64,000 nt of DNA, from positions 186,001-250,000 of the forward strand of contig JAOAQZ010000019.1 of the NCBI GenBank assembly GCA_025210795.1, read 5' to 3'. Under the pieces are notes generated by a model. That model worked only from the letters and a program-made list of their open reading frames with translations. It searched no databases and was not told the DNA's origin. The position numbers were made by a program, and so were the translations under genes. Positions 21,182 through 29,261 of this stretch are shown here, one piece after another. The DNA is from Cohaesibacter sp. GTDB lineage: Bacteria > Pseudomonadota > Alphaproteobacteria > Rhizobiales > Cohaesibacteraceae. How positions within the stretch are numbered: the first letter of the stretch is position 1; every line of letters begins with the position of its first letter.

Positions 21182-21210
21182 CTTGATTTTTGCCTCAGAA
21201 AGCCTGATAT
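21182..21210 (+). promoter_or_regulatory. Candidate sigma-32 (RpoH) promoter before grpE
   Basis: CTTGAT (21182-21187), a 15-bp spacer and CCTGATAT (21203-21210) resemble the RpoH pattern (CTTGAA, then CCCCATNT-like). It lies 76 bp before the grpE start. The -10 match is imperfect, so confidence is low. Confidence 0.35.
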
Positions 21211-21286
21211 CCCTTTTTTGATTAGAGAGTGATGGCCCTAGCCGTCCTTTTCCGTGACAAGATTTGACCAAGACCGAGGCTGGTAT

Positions 21287-21931
21287 ATGTCTGAAGACAT
21301 CCGCGAAAATGAAGCCGCAGAAACACCCAATACCAATGAGGACGTTGTAGCGGATAAGGAAGAGACCCCTTATTTGAACCCGTTGGAAGCGGCAGAATTG
21401 CGCATTGCCGAATTGGAAAAAGAGCATGCTGAGATGAAAGATCAGCTGCTGCGGACCGTGGCCGAGATGGAAAATCTGCGTCGCCGGACCGAAAAGGAAG
21501 TCAAGGATTCAAAGCAATTCTCCATTGCCAGCTTTGCCCGTGACATGCTGGGTGTTGCAGACAATCTGCATCGCGGTTTGGAAGCTATTTCCGAGGAAGA
21601 GCGCACAGCCGCCGATGGCGCGCTCAAAGCCTTGCTGGATGGTACTGCGCTTACCGAGCGCGAAATGCTCAAGGCGCTTGAAAAGCACGGGGTGAGAAAA
21701 CTTAATCCTGAAGGCGAGAAGTTCGACCCCAATTATCATCAGGCAATGTTTGAGGTTCCAAACCCCAACGTTCCCAATAACAGCGTCATTCAAGTGGTAC
21801 AGGCCGGTTATGTGATCGGCACGCGCATGTTGCGCCCTGCCATGGTCGGCGTTGCCAAGGGTGGCCCCAAATTTGTTGCCAAGCCGGAAGGTGAAGGTGA
21901 TGAAGGCGGCACTTTGGATACCAGCGCTTAA
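21287..21931 (+). CDS. grpE: Nucleotide exchange factor GrpE
   Basis: Releases ADP from DnaK to drive the chaperone cycle. The protein has an acidic N-terminus, a long coiled-coil helix (about 40-100, with [17 protein letters not shown]), and the beta-sheet head with [23 protein letters not shown] and [22 protein letters not shown]. The ATG at 21287 was preferred to the upstream GTG at 21254 because a GAGG box lies about 8 bp before it; this gives 214 residues. Follows hrcA and ends in a strong terminator. Confidence 0.97.
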   Translation: MSEDIRENEAAETPNTNEDVVADKEETPYLNPLEAAELRIAELEKEHAEMKDQLLRTVAEMENLRRRTEKEVKDSKQFSIASFARDMLGVADNLHRGLEAISEEERTAADGALKALLDGTALTEREMLKALEKHGVRKLNPEGEKFDPNYHQAMFEVPNPNVPNNSVIQVVQAGYVIGTRMLRPAMVGVAKGGPKFVAKPEGEGDEGGTLDTSA

Positions 21932-21964
21932 TCGCAGCTGATCTGATAATTGAAAAGACTGATG

Positions 21965-21989
21965 AGGGCCGGATAAGCGGCCCTTTTTC
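21965..21989 (+). terminator. Intrinsic terminator after grpE
   Basis: Stem AGGGCCG (21965-21971) with CGGCCCT (21978-21984), a 6-nt loop and a T5 run. Confidence 0.9.
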
Positions 21990-22109
21990 TTTGGCCTTTT
22001 TGCGCACTGTCTTAGCTGGGTTTCTTTTTCAAGAAATTTGCAAAAAAGCAGATAAAAAGTCGTATTTTATCTACCACATGACTTTCATCAAGATTTATGC
22101 GCCCAAGAA

Positions 22110-22245
22110 TCGCTAATGTGATTTCAACACTTGTGGTTCGGGCAATCGGTCAGTTCGTCTCTCTCCTCCCTCGACGTTCCTCTACTGATTAGAGCTCATG
22201 GACCACACACCAAAGGAGGCTTCTCTCGGGCCTCCTTATTTTTTT
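22110..22245 (+). ncRNA. Candidate small regulatory RNA with its own terminator
   Basis: Between grpE, which already has its own terminator, and the convergent LysR gene lies a second intrinsic terminator on the + strand with no gene before it. The preceding region has no ORF but contains a CU-rich stretch (CTCTCTCCTCCC, about 22159-22170) complementary to Shine-Dalgarno sequences, a feature of known alphaproteobacterial trans-acting RNAs. The 5' end is a guess, since no clear promoter was identified. I cannot assign it to a named family. Confidence 0.5.
22213..22245 (+). terminator. Orphan intrinsic terminator of the candidate small RNA
   Basis: AAGGAGGC (22213-22220) pairs with GCCTCCTT (22230-22237), with a 9-nt loop and a T7 run at 22239-22245. 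The left side lacks an A-run, so it works only on the + strand. Confidence 0.88.
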
Positions 22246-22290
22246 GCCCACGTCCCAAAATTCAGTTTGTAAAAAGAAAGTTCGTTACGC

Positions 22291-23178
22291 TTACTTGCGC
22301 GCTGTAGCCAGAAGCCAGGAACGGAATTGAATAGCGGCGGGCTGGTTATGCCCCCTGTGGCGCAGCAGCAGAAAATGCTTGGAGGCAGGAAGGCCCTTGT
22401 CGATCAGAGGCACCAATTGGCCGCTTTCCAACTCCTGGGTGATCAGAGCGGGATGGCCCATCAAGAGGCCCAGCGAATCTTTTGCCGCCTGAATGGCCAT
22501 GGAATAGAGCGAAAAGCGAGAGCCGCTTTGGCCATCAAGCCCCAGACTTGGATGGGTCTTGATCCATTGCTGCCAGTCACCCCCCCATTGGGCGTCATGC
22601 AAAAGGGTTGCCTTGGACCAATTGAGCGGATCCTGAAGCCCGAATTTGTCGCGATAGAAGGGGCTTGCCACCGGTACAAGCTCGTCTTTAAGCAAAATCT
22701 CCGATGCCGCCCCAAGCTGGTCCCCTTGCCCATAGCGAATGGCAAAATCAATATCCGGGGCCTGCTCTAGATTGATTAAATGATCTTCAGTGCGGATATC
22801 AATGTCGATATCAGGATTTGCGGACAGGAAATCCGGCAGCCGGGGTGACAGCCAGCGCTCGGCAAAGGCGGGAAGGACCGACAGGGTGAGGCTGATGGTC
22901 TTTCTGGTTTTTTGCTTGTGAGAGGGAAGCAGCTCGCCAATCTCATCCAGAATCGCACTCACTTTAGGAAGAAGCTCAGCCCCATCTGCGGTCAGGGCCA
23001 CGCCATTGGACCGGCGCTCGAACAGGGCCTTTCCCAGCCATGTCTCCAGACCTTTGACATGCTGGCTGATCGCAGTGGCGGTTACATCCATTTCCTGCGC
23101 GGCGCGTGCAAAAGAGCCATGACGGGCAGCGGCTTCAAAGGCTTTCACTGCACTGAACGGGGGTAGATGTCGTCGCAA
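22291..23178 (-). CDS. LysR-family transcriptional regulator, GcvA-like
   Basis: A 295-residue LysR regulator. The N-terminal helix-turn-helix (about 1-65) has AVKAFEAAARHGSFARAAQ and TATAISQHVKGLETWLGKALFERR, the pattern of the GcvA/AmpR subgroup. The effector domain (about 90-295) includes RWLSPRLPDFLSANPDIDIDI. The target is unknown: no divergent gene adjoins it, as the upstream neighbour putA is transcribed in the same direction and has its own terminator. Regulation of distant genes is likely. Confidence 0.92.
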   Translation of the reverse strand: MRRHLPPFSAVKAFEAAARHGSFARAAQEMDVTATAISQHVKGLETWLGKALFERRSNGVALTADGAELLPKVSAILDEIGELLPSHKQKTRKTISLTLSVLPAFAERWLSPRLPDFLSANPDIDIDIRTEDHLINLEQAPDIDFAIRYGQGDQLGAASEILLKDELVPVASPFYRDKFGLQDPLNWSKATLLHDAQWGGDWQQWIKTHPSLGLDGQSGSRFSLYSMAIQAAKDSLGLLMGHPALITQELESGQLVPLIDKGLPASKHFLLLRHRGHNQPAAIQFRSWLLATARK

Positions 23179-23342
23179 GACCTCCTCCTATCCACTTGAA
23201 GATATTGCATTTACCAAGTTATCGACATGAGCCGAGAATCAACAGGCCCACTTTTTTATTGCCCTTTTAGGGTAAGGCAAACTTGGCCCCATAGCAAAGT
23301 TTATTCCAAGCTCTGTGCATTTAGGATGAGACATTGGCAGAC

Positions 23343-23379
23343 AAAAAAGCCCCGGATAATCAGATTATCCGGGGCTTTT
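23343..23379. terminator. Strong terminator after putA
   Basis: A 12-bp perfect stem, GCCCCGGATAAT (23349-23360) with ATTATCCGGGGC (23364-23375), has a 3-nt loop. On the minus strand it is followed by six T residues, ending putA transcription; four T residues follow on the other strand. Confidence 0.92.
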
Positions 23380-23431
23380 GCCTACCCAGCATGGATAGAG
23401 CAGAAGAAGGGACCATTGAAGCGGTGGGGAT

Positions 23432-26400
23432 CTAAGCCGCTTCACCTCCTTCTGCAGCAGCCAGAAGTGATGCATTACCACCCGCAGCTGTTGTATCGAT
23501 ACAAAGATGGCGCTCAAGCACATAACGGCACGGGGCCAGACCTTCGGTAATGAGCGGCAGGAGCACGCCATCACGGCCCGCCATTGCCTGACGAAGCGCC
23601 CGAAGATGGGCTTCATCGGCATTGCTGGCAATGGCATCAATGCCGCTTAGTTGCTCAAGTGCGGTCACATCAAGACTGCCATTAAGACCGATCACCGGAG
23701 CGCCGGATGCTGCCAATTGCTTGGCCAGCTCGTCCCCCTTGCCGCAGGCAATGATCACGGTATTGCCGGTAACAAGCGCTGAGACTGCCTGCATCAGGGC
23801 TGTTTCTTTGTCAGGCCCTGTCACCAGAATAGTGCCGCGCGGGGCAAGGGACAGGCGGTTGGATTCCCCTGTCGGGCCGGGTAGATCAACTGCACTGAGA
23901 TCGCATTGCAGATCTGCATCCCAAGCAACGGGCAAATCAACAGCACCCTTGATTGCGGCAAGGCGGTAAGCGTCCTCCGCCCAATGGCTGCGTTTCTTTT
24001 GATCTGCTGCCAGCTTGTCAGCGGCTTTTTGAAGATCTTTAAAGCTGAGTGGGGCGCTTAAGTCTGCTTCTGCCTGCACATTCGGAGCTTTAAAGAAGCG
24101 AGCGACATAATGGGGGCCACCAGCCTTTGGACCGGTGCCGGACAGACCTTCCCCGCCAAATGGCTGAGAGCCAACGACCGCGCCGATCTGGTTGCGATTG
24201 ACATAGCAGTTGCCAACCTTGACCTGATCAACGATTTCCTGAACCCGGTTATCCATGCGGGTATGAAGACCAAAAGTGAGGCCAAAGCCTTTGCTATTGA
24301 TGGTCTCCACCACCTTATCAATCTCGCTTGCCTTAAAGCTTGCGACATGCAGCACGGGGCCGAAAATTTCTTCTTCCAGCTCTTCGATACCGGAAAGCTC
24401 TAGCAAGGTCGGGGCGCAGAAAAGGCCATTATCGGGAACCGGCAATTGTTTTAAAAGCTTGCCTTGTGCCGCCAGTTTTGCACAATGGGCATCGATTTTG
24501 TCCTTTGCCAATTGGTCGATGACCGGACCAACATCGGTGGCCCATTCCCACGGATCACCCACCTGCAGCTCGTCCATTGCCCCTGTCAGCATTTCAAGGA
24601 GTTTATCCTTGATGTCTTCCTGCACATAAAGCATGCGCAGAGCCGAACAGCGCTGGCCTGCGGACTGGAAGGACGAGGCAAGAATATCGCGCACCGCTTG
24701 CTCTGGAAGGGCGGTTGAATCAACGATCATGGCGTTTAGACCGCCGGTCTCGGCAATCAAAGGAGCATCTGGTGCGACCCCGTCGGCCATAACCTTGTTG
24801 ATGCGCTGGGCCGTTGCGGTGGAGCCGGTAAAGCAAACCCCGCAAACGCGTGCATCAGATGTGATTGGCGCACCAATGGTGGGGCCATCGCCGGGCAGCA
24901 GTTGCAAGGCCGCTGCCGGAATGCCAGCTTCATGCATCAATTCAACGGCGCGGTGTGCCATGAGCGGGGTCTGACCTGCCGGTTTTGCCAGAACCGCATT
25001 GCCAGCGGCCAAGGCTGCCAGAATTTGGCCGGTAAAGATGGCAAGCGGGAAGTTCCAAGGCGAAATACAGGAAATGGTGCCGCGGGCCTGCTTTTCACCT
25101 TCCGCTGCCAGTCGTTCGGCTTCATTGGCATAAAAGCGGGCAAAGTCGACCGCTTCGCGCACTTCGCCAACGGCATCAAGCATCATTTTTCCCGCTTCAC
25201 GGCTGGCAAGAGCGAAAAACTCATCTGCATGGGCTTCATACAAATCCGCCACTTTGCGCAGGGCATCGCCGCGGGTTTTTGCGCTTGTTTGCGACCAAGC
25301 TTCAAACCCGCCTCTAGAGGCTGCAAGGGCTGTTTCTACATCTTCCGGCACTGCCTCAATGACCGTGCCGACTTTATCTTGCGGACTGGCCGGATTAAGA
25401 GCGTCATAGGCTTTGGTTGCGGCAACAGGGCCCGCGATAAGGGGCTTTGCCTGCCAGATATGGTTTTTGAACTTGTTGCGGGCTTCATCCAGTGCATCAA
25501 TTTCCAGCGGATCGGTAATGTCCCAGCCCTTGGCATTGATCCGGCCTTTGCCAAAAATGTCTTCCGGTCGGGTCAGATAGGGATTGGCGATCTCATCACC
25601 CAGCTCGGCAACTTGCTGGAACGGATCTGTTGCGATGTCTTCAGGGCTGATTGTTTCATCAACAATCTGGTTCACAAAGGAGCTGTTGGCGCCATTTTCC
25701 AGCAAGCGGCGCACCAGATAGGCCAGAAGGTCCTGATGGGCCCCAACCGGCGCGTAAATGCGGCAATTGGTTTTCTCACCGGCCACAACGGTGTCATGAA
25801 GGCTCTCACCCATGCCGTGGAGGCGCTGGAATTCAAACTGCTCTTTTTCAATGTCCAGATGCTGGGTTAATTCCAGAATGGCAGCAACAGAATGGGCATT
25901 ATGGGTGGCAAATTGCGGATAGATGCGGTCAGTCATACCCAAAAGCTTGCGCGCATTGGACAGATAAGACACATCGCTATTGACCTTGCGAGTAAAGACC
26001 GGGAATCCGGGAAGCCCCATAACCTGCGCACGCTTGATTTCGGTGTCCCAATAGGCCCCTTTGACAAGGCGGACCATGATTTTGCGATCAAGCTTGATCG
26101 ACAGATTGTAAAGCCAGTCAAGAACGAAGGATGCCCGATGGCTAAAGGCCTGCACCACGACACCAAACCCGTCCCAGCCCGCAAGCGCCGGATTGGACAG
26201 AACGGCCTCAATGATATCAAGGGACAGATCAAGGCGGTCCATTTCTTCCGCGTCGATGTTAAAGCCCATATTGGCGGATTTGGCGAGAAGGGCCAGACTT
26301 TCTGTCCGCGAAGTCAGCTCGGTCAGGACCCGCTCTTTTTTGCCCATCTCATAGCGTGGGTGCAGGGCGGAGAGCTTGACGGAAATGCCGGGATTTTTGC

Positions 26401-27112
26401 GAATATCATCAGATTTGCAAGCTGGTGCAAGGGCTGTGATGGCATCTGAATAGGCAAGATGATATTTTTTGGCATCCCCTTCAGTGCGGGCCGCTTCCCC
26501 CAGCATGTCATAGCTATAGGTAAAGCCCTTGGCTTCCATCCCCTTTGCACGATCGGTGGCTTCCTCAATGGTGCGACCAAGGACAAACTGGCGGCCCAAC
26601 TCCTTCATAGCCTGTGCCACTGCTGTGCGAATGACCGGCTCGCCAAGGCGGCGCACCATACCATGCAGGGTGGAGATGAGGCCGTCTTCCTCGCCCCCTT
26701 GCAAGACCTTTCCGGTCAGCATCAGGCCCCATGTCGAGGCATTGATGAGAGAGGAGGCAGACTGTCCCAGATGCTGACCCCACTGGCTGGGCGCGATCTT
26801 GTCTGAAATCAGGGCATCAATGGTATCGGCATCGGGCACACGCAACAGCGCTTCGGCCAAACACATCAGCGCTACCCCTTCACGGGTGGAGAGGCCATAT
26901 TCTGCCAAAAAACTTTCCATCATGGTGGGGTTGGTTGAGGAACGGATGGTACGGATCAGATCGGCAGCCCGCGCAGAAGCCCGCTCGCACAGAGCCTCAT
27001 CCATATCCGCTTCCTTGATCAGGCGGCGAACATTTGTTGCTTCATCGGCCAGATAATGATCACGCATCAATTGGCGGATTTCCTGGCGCATGGCGTCGAG
27101 TGTGTCGGTCAT
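23432..27112 (-). CDS. putA: Bifunctional proline dehydrogenase / pyrroline-5-carboxylate dehydrogenase
   Basis: Oxidises proline to glutamate in two steps, feeding electrons to the quinone pool. About 1226 residues. The FAD-dependent proline dehydrogenase barrel (about 100-480) has RLVKGAYWDTEIKRAQ; the aldehyde dehydrogenase domain (about 530-1000) has the catalytic Cys in SAGQRCSALR and Glu in AETGGLNA; a C-terminal domain follows. The N-terminal ribbon-helix-helix DNA-binding domain of the trifunctional enterobacterial type is missing, so it should not repress its own gene. The start at 27112 has GGGAG upstream; a longer reading begins at 27142. Divergent from putR. Confidence 0.97.
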   Translation of the reverse strand: MTDTLDAMRQEIRQLMRDHYLADEATNVRRLIKEADMDEALCERASARAADLIRTIRSSTNPTMMESFLAEYGLSTREGVALMCLAEALLRVPDADTIDALISDKIAPSQWGQHLGQSASSLINASTWGLMLTGKVLQGGEEDGLISTLHGMVRRLGEPVIRTAVAQAMKELGRQFVLGRTIEEATDRAKGMEAKGFTYSYDMLGEAARTEGDAKKYHLAYSDAITALAPACKSDDIRKNPGISVKLSALHPRYEMGKKERVLTELTSRTESLALLAKSANMGFNIDAEEMDRLDLSLDIIEAVLSNPALAGWDGFGVVVQAFSHRASFVLDWLYNLSIKLDRKIMVRLVKGAYWDTEIKRAQVMGLPGFPVFTRKVNSDVSYLSNARKLLGMTDRIYPQFATHNAHSVAAILELTQHLDIEKEQFEFQRLHGMGESLHDTVVAGEKTNCRIYAPVGAHQDLLAYLVRRLLENGANSSFVNQIVDETISPEDIATDPFQQVAELGDEIANPYLTRPEDIFGKGRINAKGWDITDPLEIDALDEARNKFKNHIWQAKPLIAGPVAATKAYDALNPASPQDKVGTVIEAVPEDVETALAASRGGFEAWSQTSAKTRGDALRKVADLYEAHADEFFALASREAGKMMLDAVGEVREAVDFARFYANEAERLAAEGEKQARGTISCISPWNFPLAIFTGQILAALAAGNAVLAKPAGQTPLMAHRAVELMHEAGIPAAALQLLPGDGPTIGAPITSDARVCGVCFTGSTATAQRINKVMADGVAPDAPLIAETGGLNAMIVDSTALPEQAVRDILASSFQSAGQRCSALRMLYVQEDIKDKLLEMLTGAMDELQVGDPWEWATDVGPVIDQLAKDKIDAHCAKLAAQGKLLKQLPVPDNGLFCAPTLLELSGIEELEEEIFGPVLHVASFKASEIDKVVETINSKGFGLTFGLHTRMDNRVQEIVDQVKVGNCYVNRNQIGAVVGSQPFGGEGLSGTGPKAGGPHYVARFFKAPNVQAEADLSAPLSFKDLQKAADKLAADQKKRSHWAEDAYRLAAIKGAVDLPVAWDADLQCDLSAVDLPGPTGESNRLSLAPRGTILVTGPDKETALMQAVSALVTGNTVIIACGKGDELAKQLAASGAPVIGLNGSLDVTALEQLSGIDAIASNADEAHLRALRQAMAGRDGVLLPLITEGLAPCRYVLERHLCIDTTAAGGNASLLAAAEGGEAA

Positions 27113-27231
27113 TGATGAGCTCTCCCTGATACAATGTTGCAAACAAGCGTCATGGCTCTGACGGCCATGTTCGCAATGGCTGTTTTCAGTTCAAGAATAC
27201 AAGAAGTCGCTTAGTCTGAGTGCCTATAGAT

Positions 27232-27248
27232 TTTCCATATTTAGGAAA
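27232..27248. promoter_or_regulatory. Candidate Lrp-type operator in the putA/putR gap
   Basis: TTTCC and GGAAA flank a 7-bp AT-rich centre, inside a CTATAG...TTTAG context that loosely resembles Lrp-family sites. The position between divergent putA and putR is where the regulator should bind. A candidate only. Confidence 0.35.
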
Positions 27249-27302
27249 GTCGACTTTATTTTTTCCTCTTTCTTTTCTTTTTCCCTATGATATGAAGTAT
27301 AT

Positions 27303-27752
27303 ATGGACGAATTGGACAAAATTGATCGAAAAATCCTGGAAATTCTGGCGCAAGACGGGCGGATTACCGTAACCGATCTTGCCAAACAGGTGGGCCTTTC
27401 CAAGACCCCGTGCCAGCTGCGCATGAAAAAGCTGGAAGAAGCGGGCTTTATTCTTGGCTATGGGGCGGTGCTGGATCCCGAGCGATTGGGGGAGGGGCAT
27501 ATTGCCTTTGTTCAGGTCACTTTGAGCGACACCCGATCAGAGGCGCTCAATGCCTTTAATCTTGCCGCACGGCAGATCCGCGAGATCGAGCAATCCCATA
27601 TGATTGCCAGTCATTTTGATTATCTCTTGAAAATCAGAACCCGCGACATGGCGAATTATCGCAAAGTGCTGGGTGAGAAAATCTCGGCCCTGCCTTATGT
27701 CTCGCAAACCTCTACCTTTGTGGTGATGGAAGCGGTCAAGGACCGGGGATAA
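27303..27752 (+). CDS. putR: Lrp/AsnC-family regulator, probable activator of putA
   Basis: A 149-residue Lrp/AsnC regulator: winged helix (about 1-60, KIDRKILEILAQDGRITVTDLAKQVGLSKTPCQLRMKKLEEAG) shortened here to its hallmarks KIDRKILEIL and LAKQVGLSKTP, then the RAM effector domain with GEKISALPYVSQTSTFVVME. Its divergent position beside putA, and the lack of a DNA-binding domain in that PutA, match the alphaproteobacterial PutR proline-responsive activator. Function is inferred from context. Confidence 0.9.
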   Translation: MDELDKIDRKILEILAQDGRITVTDLAKQVGLSKTPCQLRMKKLEEAGFILGYGAVLDPERLGEGHIAFVQVTLSDTRSEALNAFNLAARQIREIEQSHMIASHFDYLLKIRTRDMANYRKVLGEKISALPYVSQTSTFVVMEAVKDRG

Positions 27753-27755
27753 GGA

Positions 27756-28352
27756 TTATCCCTTTATTGGCTTCACCCGCCGCATGGTCAGATTGATGCG
27801 GCCTGGTGCCTTTAGAAGATTTGAAGTGCCCGGATAGATCCGGTCGATGCCGTGATAGGCCTTGCGGTCCTTGCCATCAAGCAAAAGGATATCCCCTGAC
27901 GAAAGCTTAAAGCTGTTGGTCGGATCCTTGCGCGTGGTGCCACCAAGGCGAAAGCGGGCGTCATCCCCAAGTGACAGGGAGAAAATGGGTGCCGAGAAGT
28001 CTTCTTCATCGCTATCGACATGAAGCCCCATTTTAGCATCCGGCCCATAATAATTAATCAGGCACGCTTCTGGCTCTGCATCGCAGCCCGACAGATCCTG
28101 CCAAAACTGGAGCAAAAGTGGCGGAATAGGAGGCCATGGCCTCTGCGTTGCGGGATGATAGGGCTGATACCGGTAACCGCCGATGTCCGAGACCCAGCCC
28201 AAGGGCCCGCAATTGCTCATCCGCACCGAAAATGCCTTGCCACTGCGCGGCATACATGGAGTAAAGAGCGGCGCTTCTTCGACGATGGCGCGAATTTGCT
28301 CAAGCAAAGCTTCTTGTGCGGCGCGATCCAGATAGGCCGGATACAGTTTCAT
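27756..28352 (-). CDS. alkB: Alpha-ketoglutarate-dependent dioxygenase AlkB
   Basis: Repairs 1-methyladenine and 3-methylcytosine in DNA or RNA by oxidative demethylation using Fe(II) and 2-oxoglutarate. The 198-residue protein shows the iron ligands in HVDSDE (H and D) and in YHGIDRI (distal H), and the 2-oxoglutarate-binding arginines in RINLTMRR. It stops 4 bp from the convergent putR stop. Together with two O6-alkylguanine transferases in this window it adds to an alkylation repair set, although they are not in one operon. Confidence 0.93.
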   Translation of the reverse strand: MKLYPAYLDRAAQEALLEQIRAIVEEAPLFTPCMPRSGKAFSVRMSNCGPLGWVSDIGGYRYQPYHPATQRPWPPIPPLLLQFWQDLSGCDAEPEACLINYYGPDAKMGLHVDSDEEDFSAPIFSLSLGDDARFRLGGTTRKDPTNSFKLSSGDILLLDGKDRKAYHGIDRIYPGTSNLLKAPGRINLTMRRVKPIKG

Positions 28353-28403
28353 CTTTTCCTCTATTCCCCCAAAAGGACGACGAGTTGTGATGCCAAGCCA
28401 AGA

Positions 28404-28859
28404 TCAGGGATGGGTAAAGGCCCTTGGAAATTGAGCATAAAGCGGATCCCCATCCCAAAAGACATCGGTCGGGCCAATGGCATAATCCACTACATTCCAT
28501 CGGCCATAGGAGAATTTCAAAAGAGCGATGGTGTGCAGGCCATCCTGAAATTCTGACACTCGATAATGAGGGCTTATAGGATCAATCGCACCGCCACCGG
28601 GGCGCTGGGGCTCAACCGCAACAAAGGCCCAGTCTTTATAGATGCGCAGCCATGAGACGACAAATTCCACCGGCGGGCCCACCCGCACTTCCAGAATGGG
28701 GCGGATAGCATTGAGCACGGCCCCGCGCTCAGGCGTGCCTCTTTGCGGGCTATAAACCTCGCCAGCGGCTGCAAGGCTTGGTGCTGTCATCATGCATATA
28801 AGTACAAGCCAGCCGATCCTCATCCATTTTCCCACCTGCTGAAGCCATCCTTTATGCAT
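28404..28859 (-). CDS. Hypothetical secreted protein
   Basis: About 151 residues beginning at ATG 28859, which has GGGAG 7 bp upstream; the frame is open to 28883. A signal peptide (hydrophobic WLVLICMMTAPSLAAA, cleavage after AAA) suggests periplasmic location. The mature part (about 118 residues) has a regular mixed sequence with VGPPVEFVVSWLRIYKDWAFVAV and a C-terminal WDGDPLYAQFPRAF. I do not recognise a characterised family. It follows nothing in an obvious operon; alkB lies downstream on the same strand. Confidence 0.75.
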   Translation of the reverse strand: MHKGWLQQVGKWMRIGWLVLICMMTAPSLAAAGEVYSPQRGTPERGAVLNAIRPILEVRVGPPVEFVVSWLRIYKDWAFVAVEPQRPGGGAIDPISPHYRVSEFQDGLHTIALLKFSYGRWNVVDYAIGPTDVFWDGDPLYAQFPRAFTHP

Positions 28860-29261
28860 CACACACTCCCTTTGAGCTGTCATTCTTAATCACTTGCCAT
28901 CTCTCTTGCACCCAAGACTATCACACTTCCAGGCTGTCCGTCATATCCTTGCACCCAGCGGCAAGAGGAACAGGGCATAAAGAGAGATGGGGATATTTTT
29001 ACCCTTAACGTGGCTTTAACCAAAATCACCCCCTTTATTTTGCCGCCTCTCTCGCTTAAAGAGAGCGCTGATTTTCAAAAATGTCGCAAATCTAAGGCCG
29101 CGGTGCCTTGCAGGACGTTGAAGACGCCCCTATATGTGCCGTGAACGTGAAATGAACTGCCCGCACAGGGCACATCTTCATGGGGGCCGGACCAACAAGG
29201 GTTGGTATTGGCAAGCTGCTTTTCCAAGAGCTTGACCGGCCTGCCGACAAGGAGAACAAAT
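28860..29261. promoter_or_regulatory. Intergenic region before dnaK
   Basis: A 402-bp gap with the divergent promoters of the secreted protein gene and dnaK. Apart from the RpoH-like promoter at 29107-29135 and the dnaK ribosome site, AAGGAG about 7 bp before its start, I see no gene or strong hairpin in it. Confidence 0.5.
29107..29135 (+). promoter_or_regulatory. Candidate sigma-32 (RpoH) promoter of dnaK
   Basis: CTTGCA (29107-29112), a 14-bp spacer and CCCCTATAT (29127-29135) closely resemble the RpoH promoter pattern. It lies 126 bp upstream of the dnaK start, which would leave a leader of about 120 nt. Confidence 0.6.

Noticed and set aside
20417..21427. 336-codon minus strand frame opposite hrcA and grpE
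   Set aside because: It spans two well-identified genes in antisense and has no recognisable family.
23227..23550. 107-codon + strand frame in the LysR/putA gap
   Set aside because: It runs through the putA terminator hairpin and into the putA 3' end on the opposite strand.
24902..25870. 322-codon + strand frame opposite putA
   Set aside because: Antisense to conserved parts of PutA, with no recognisable domain.
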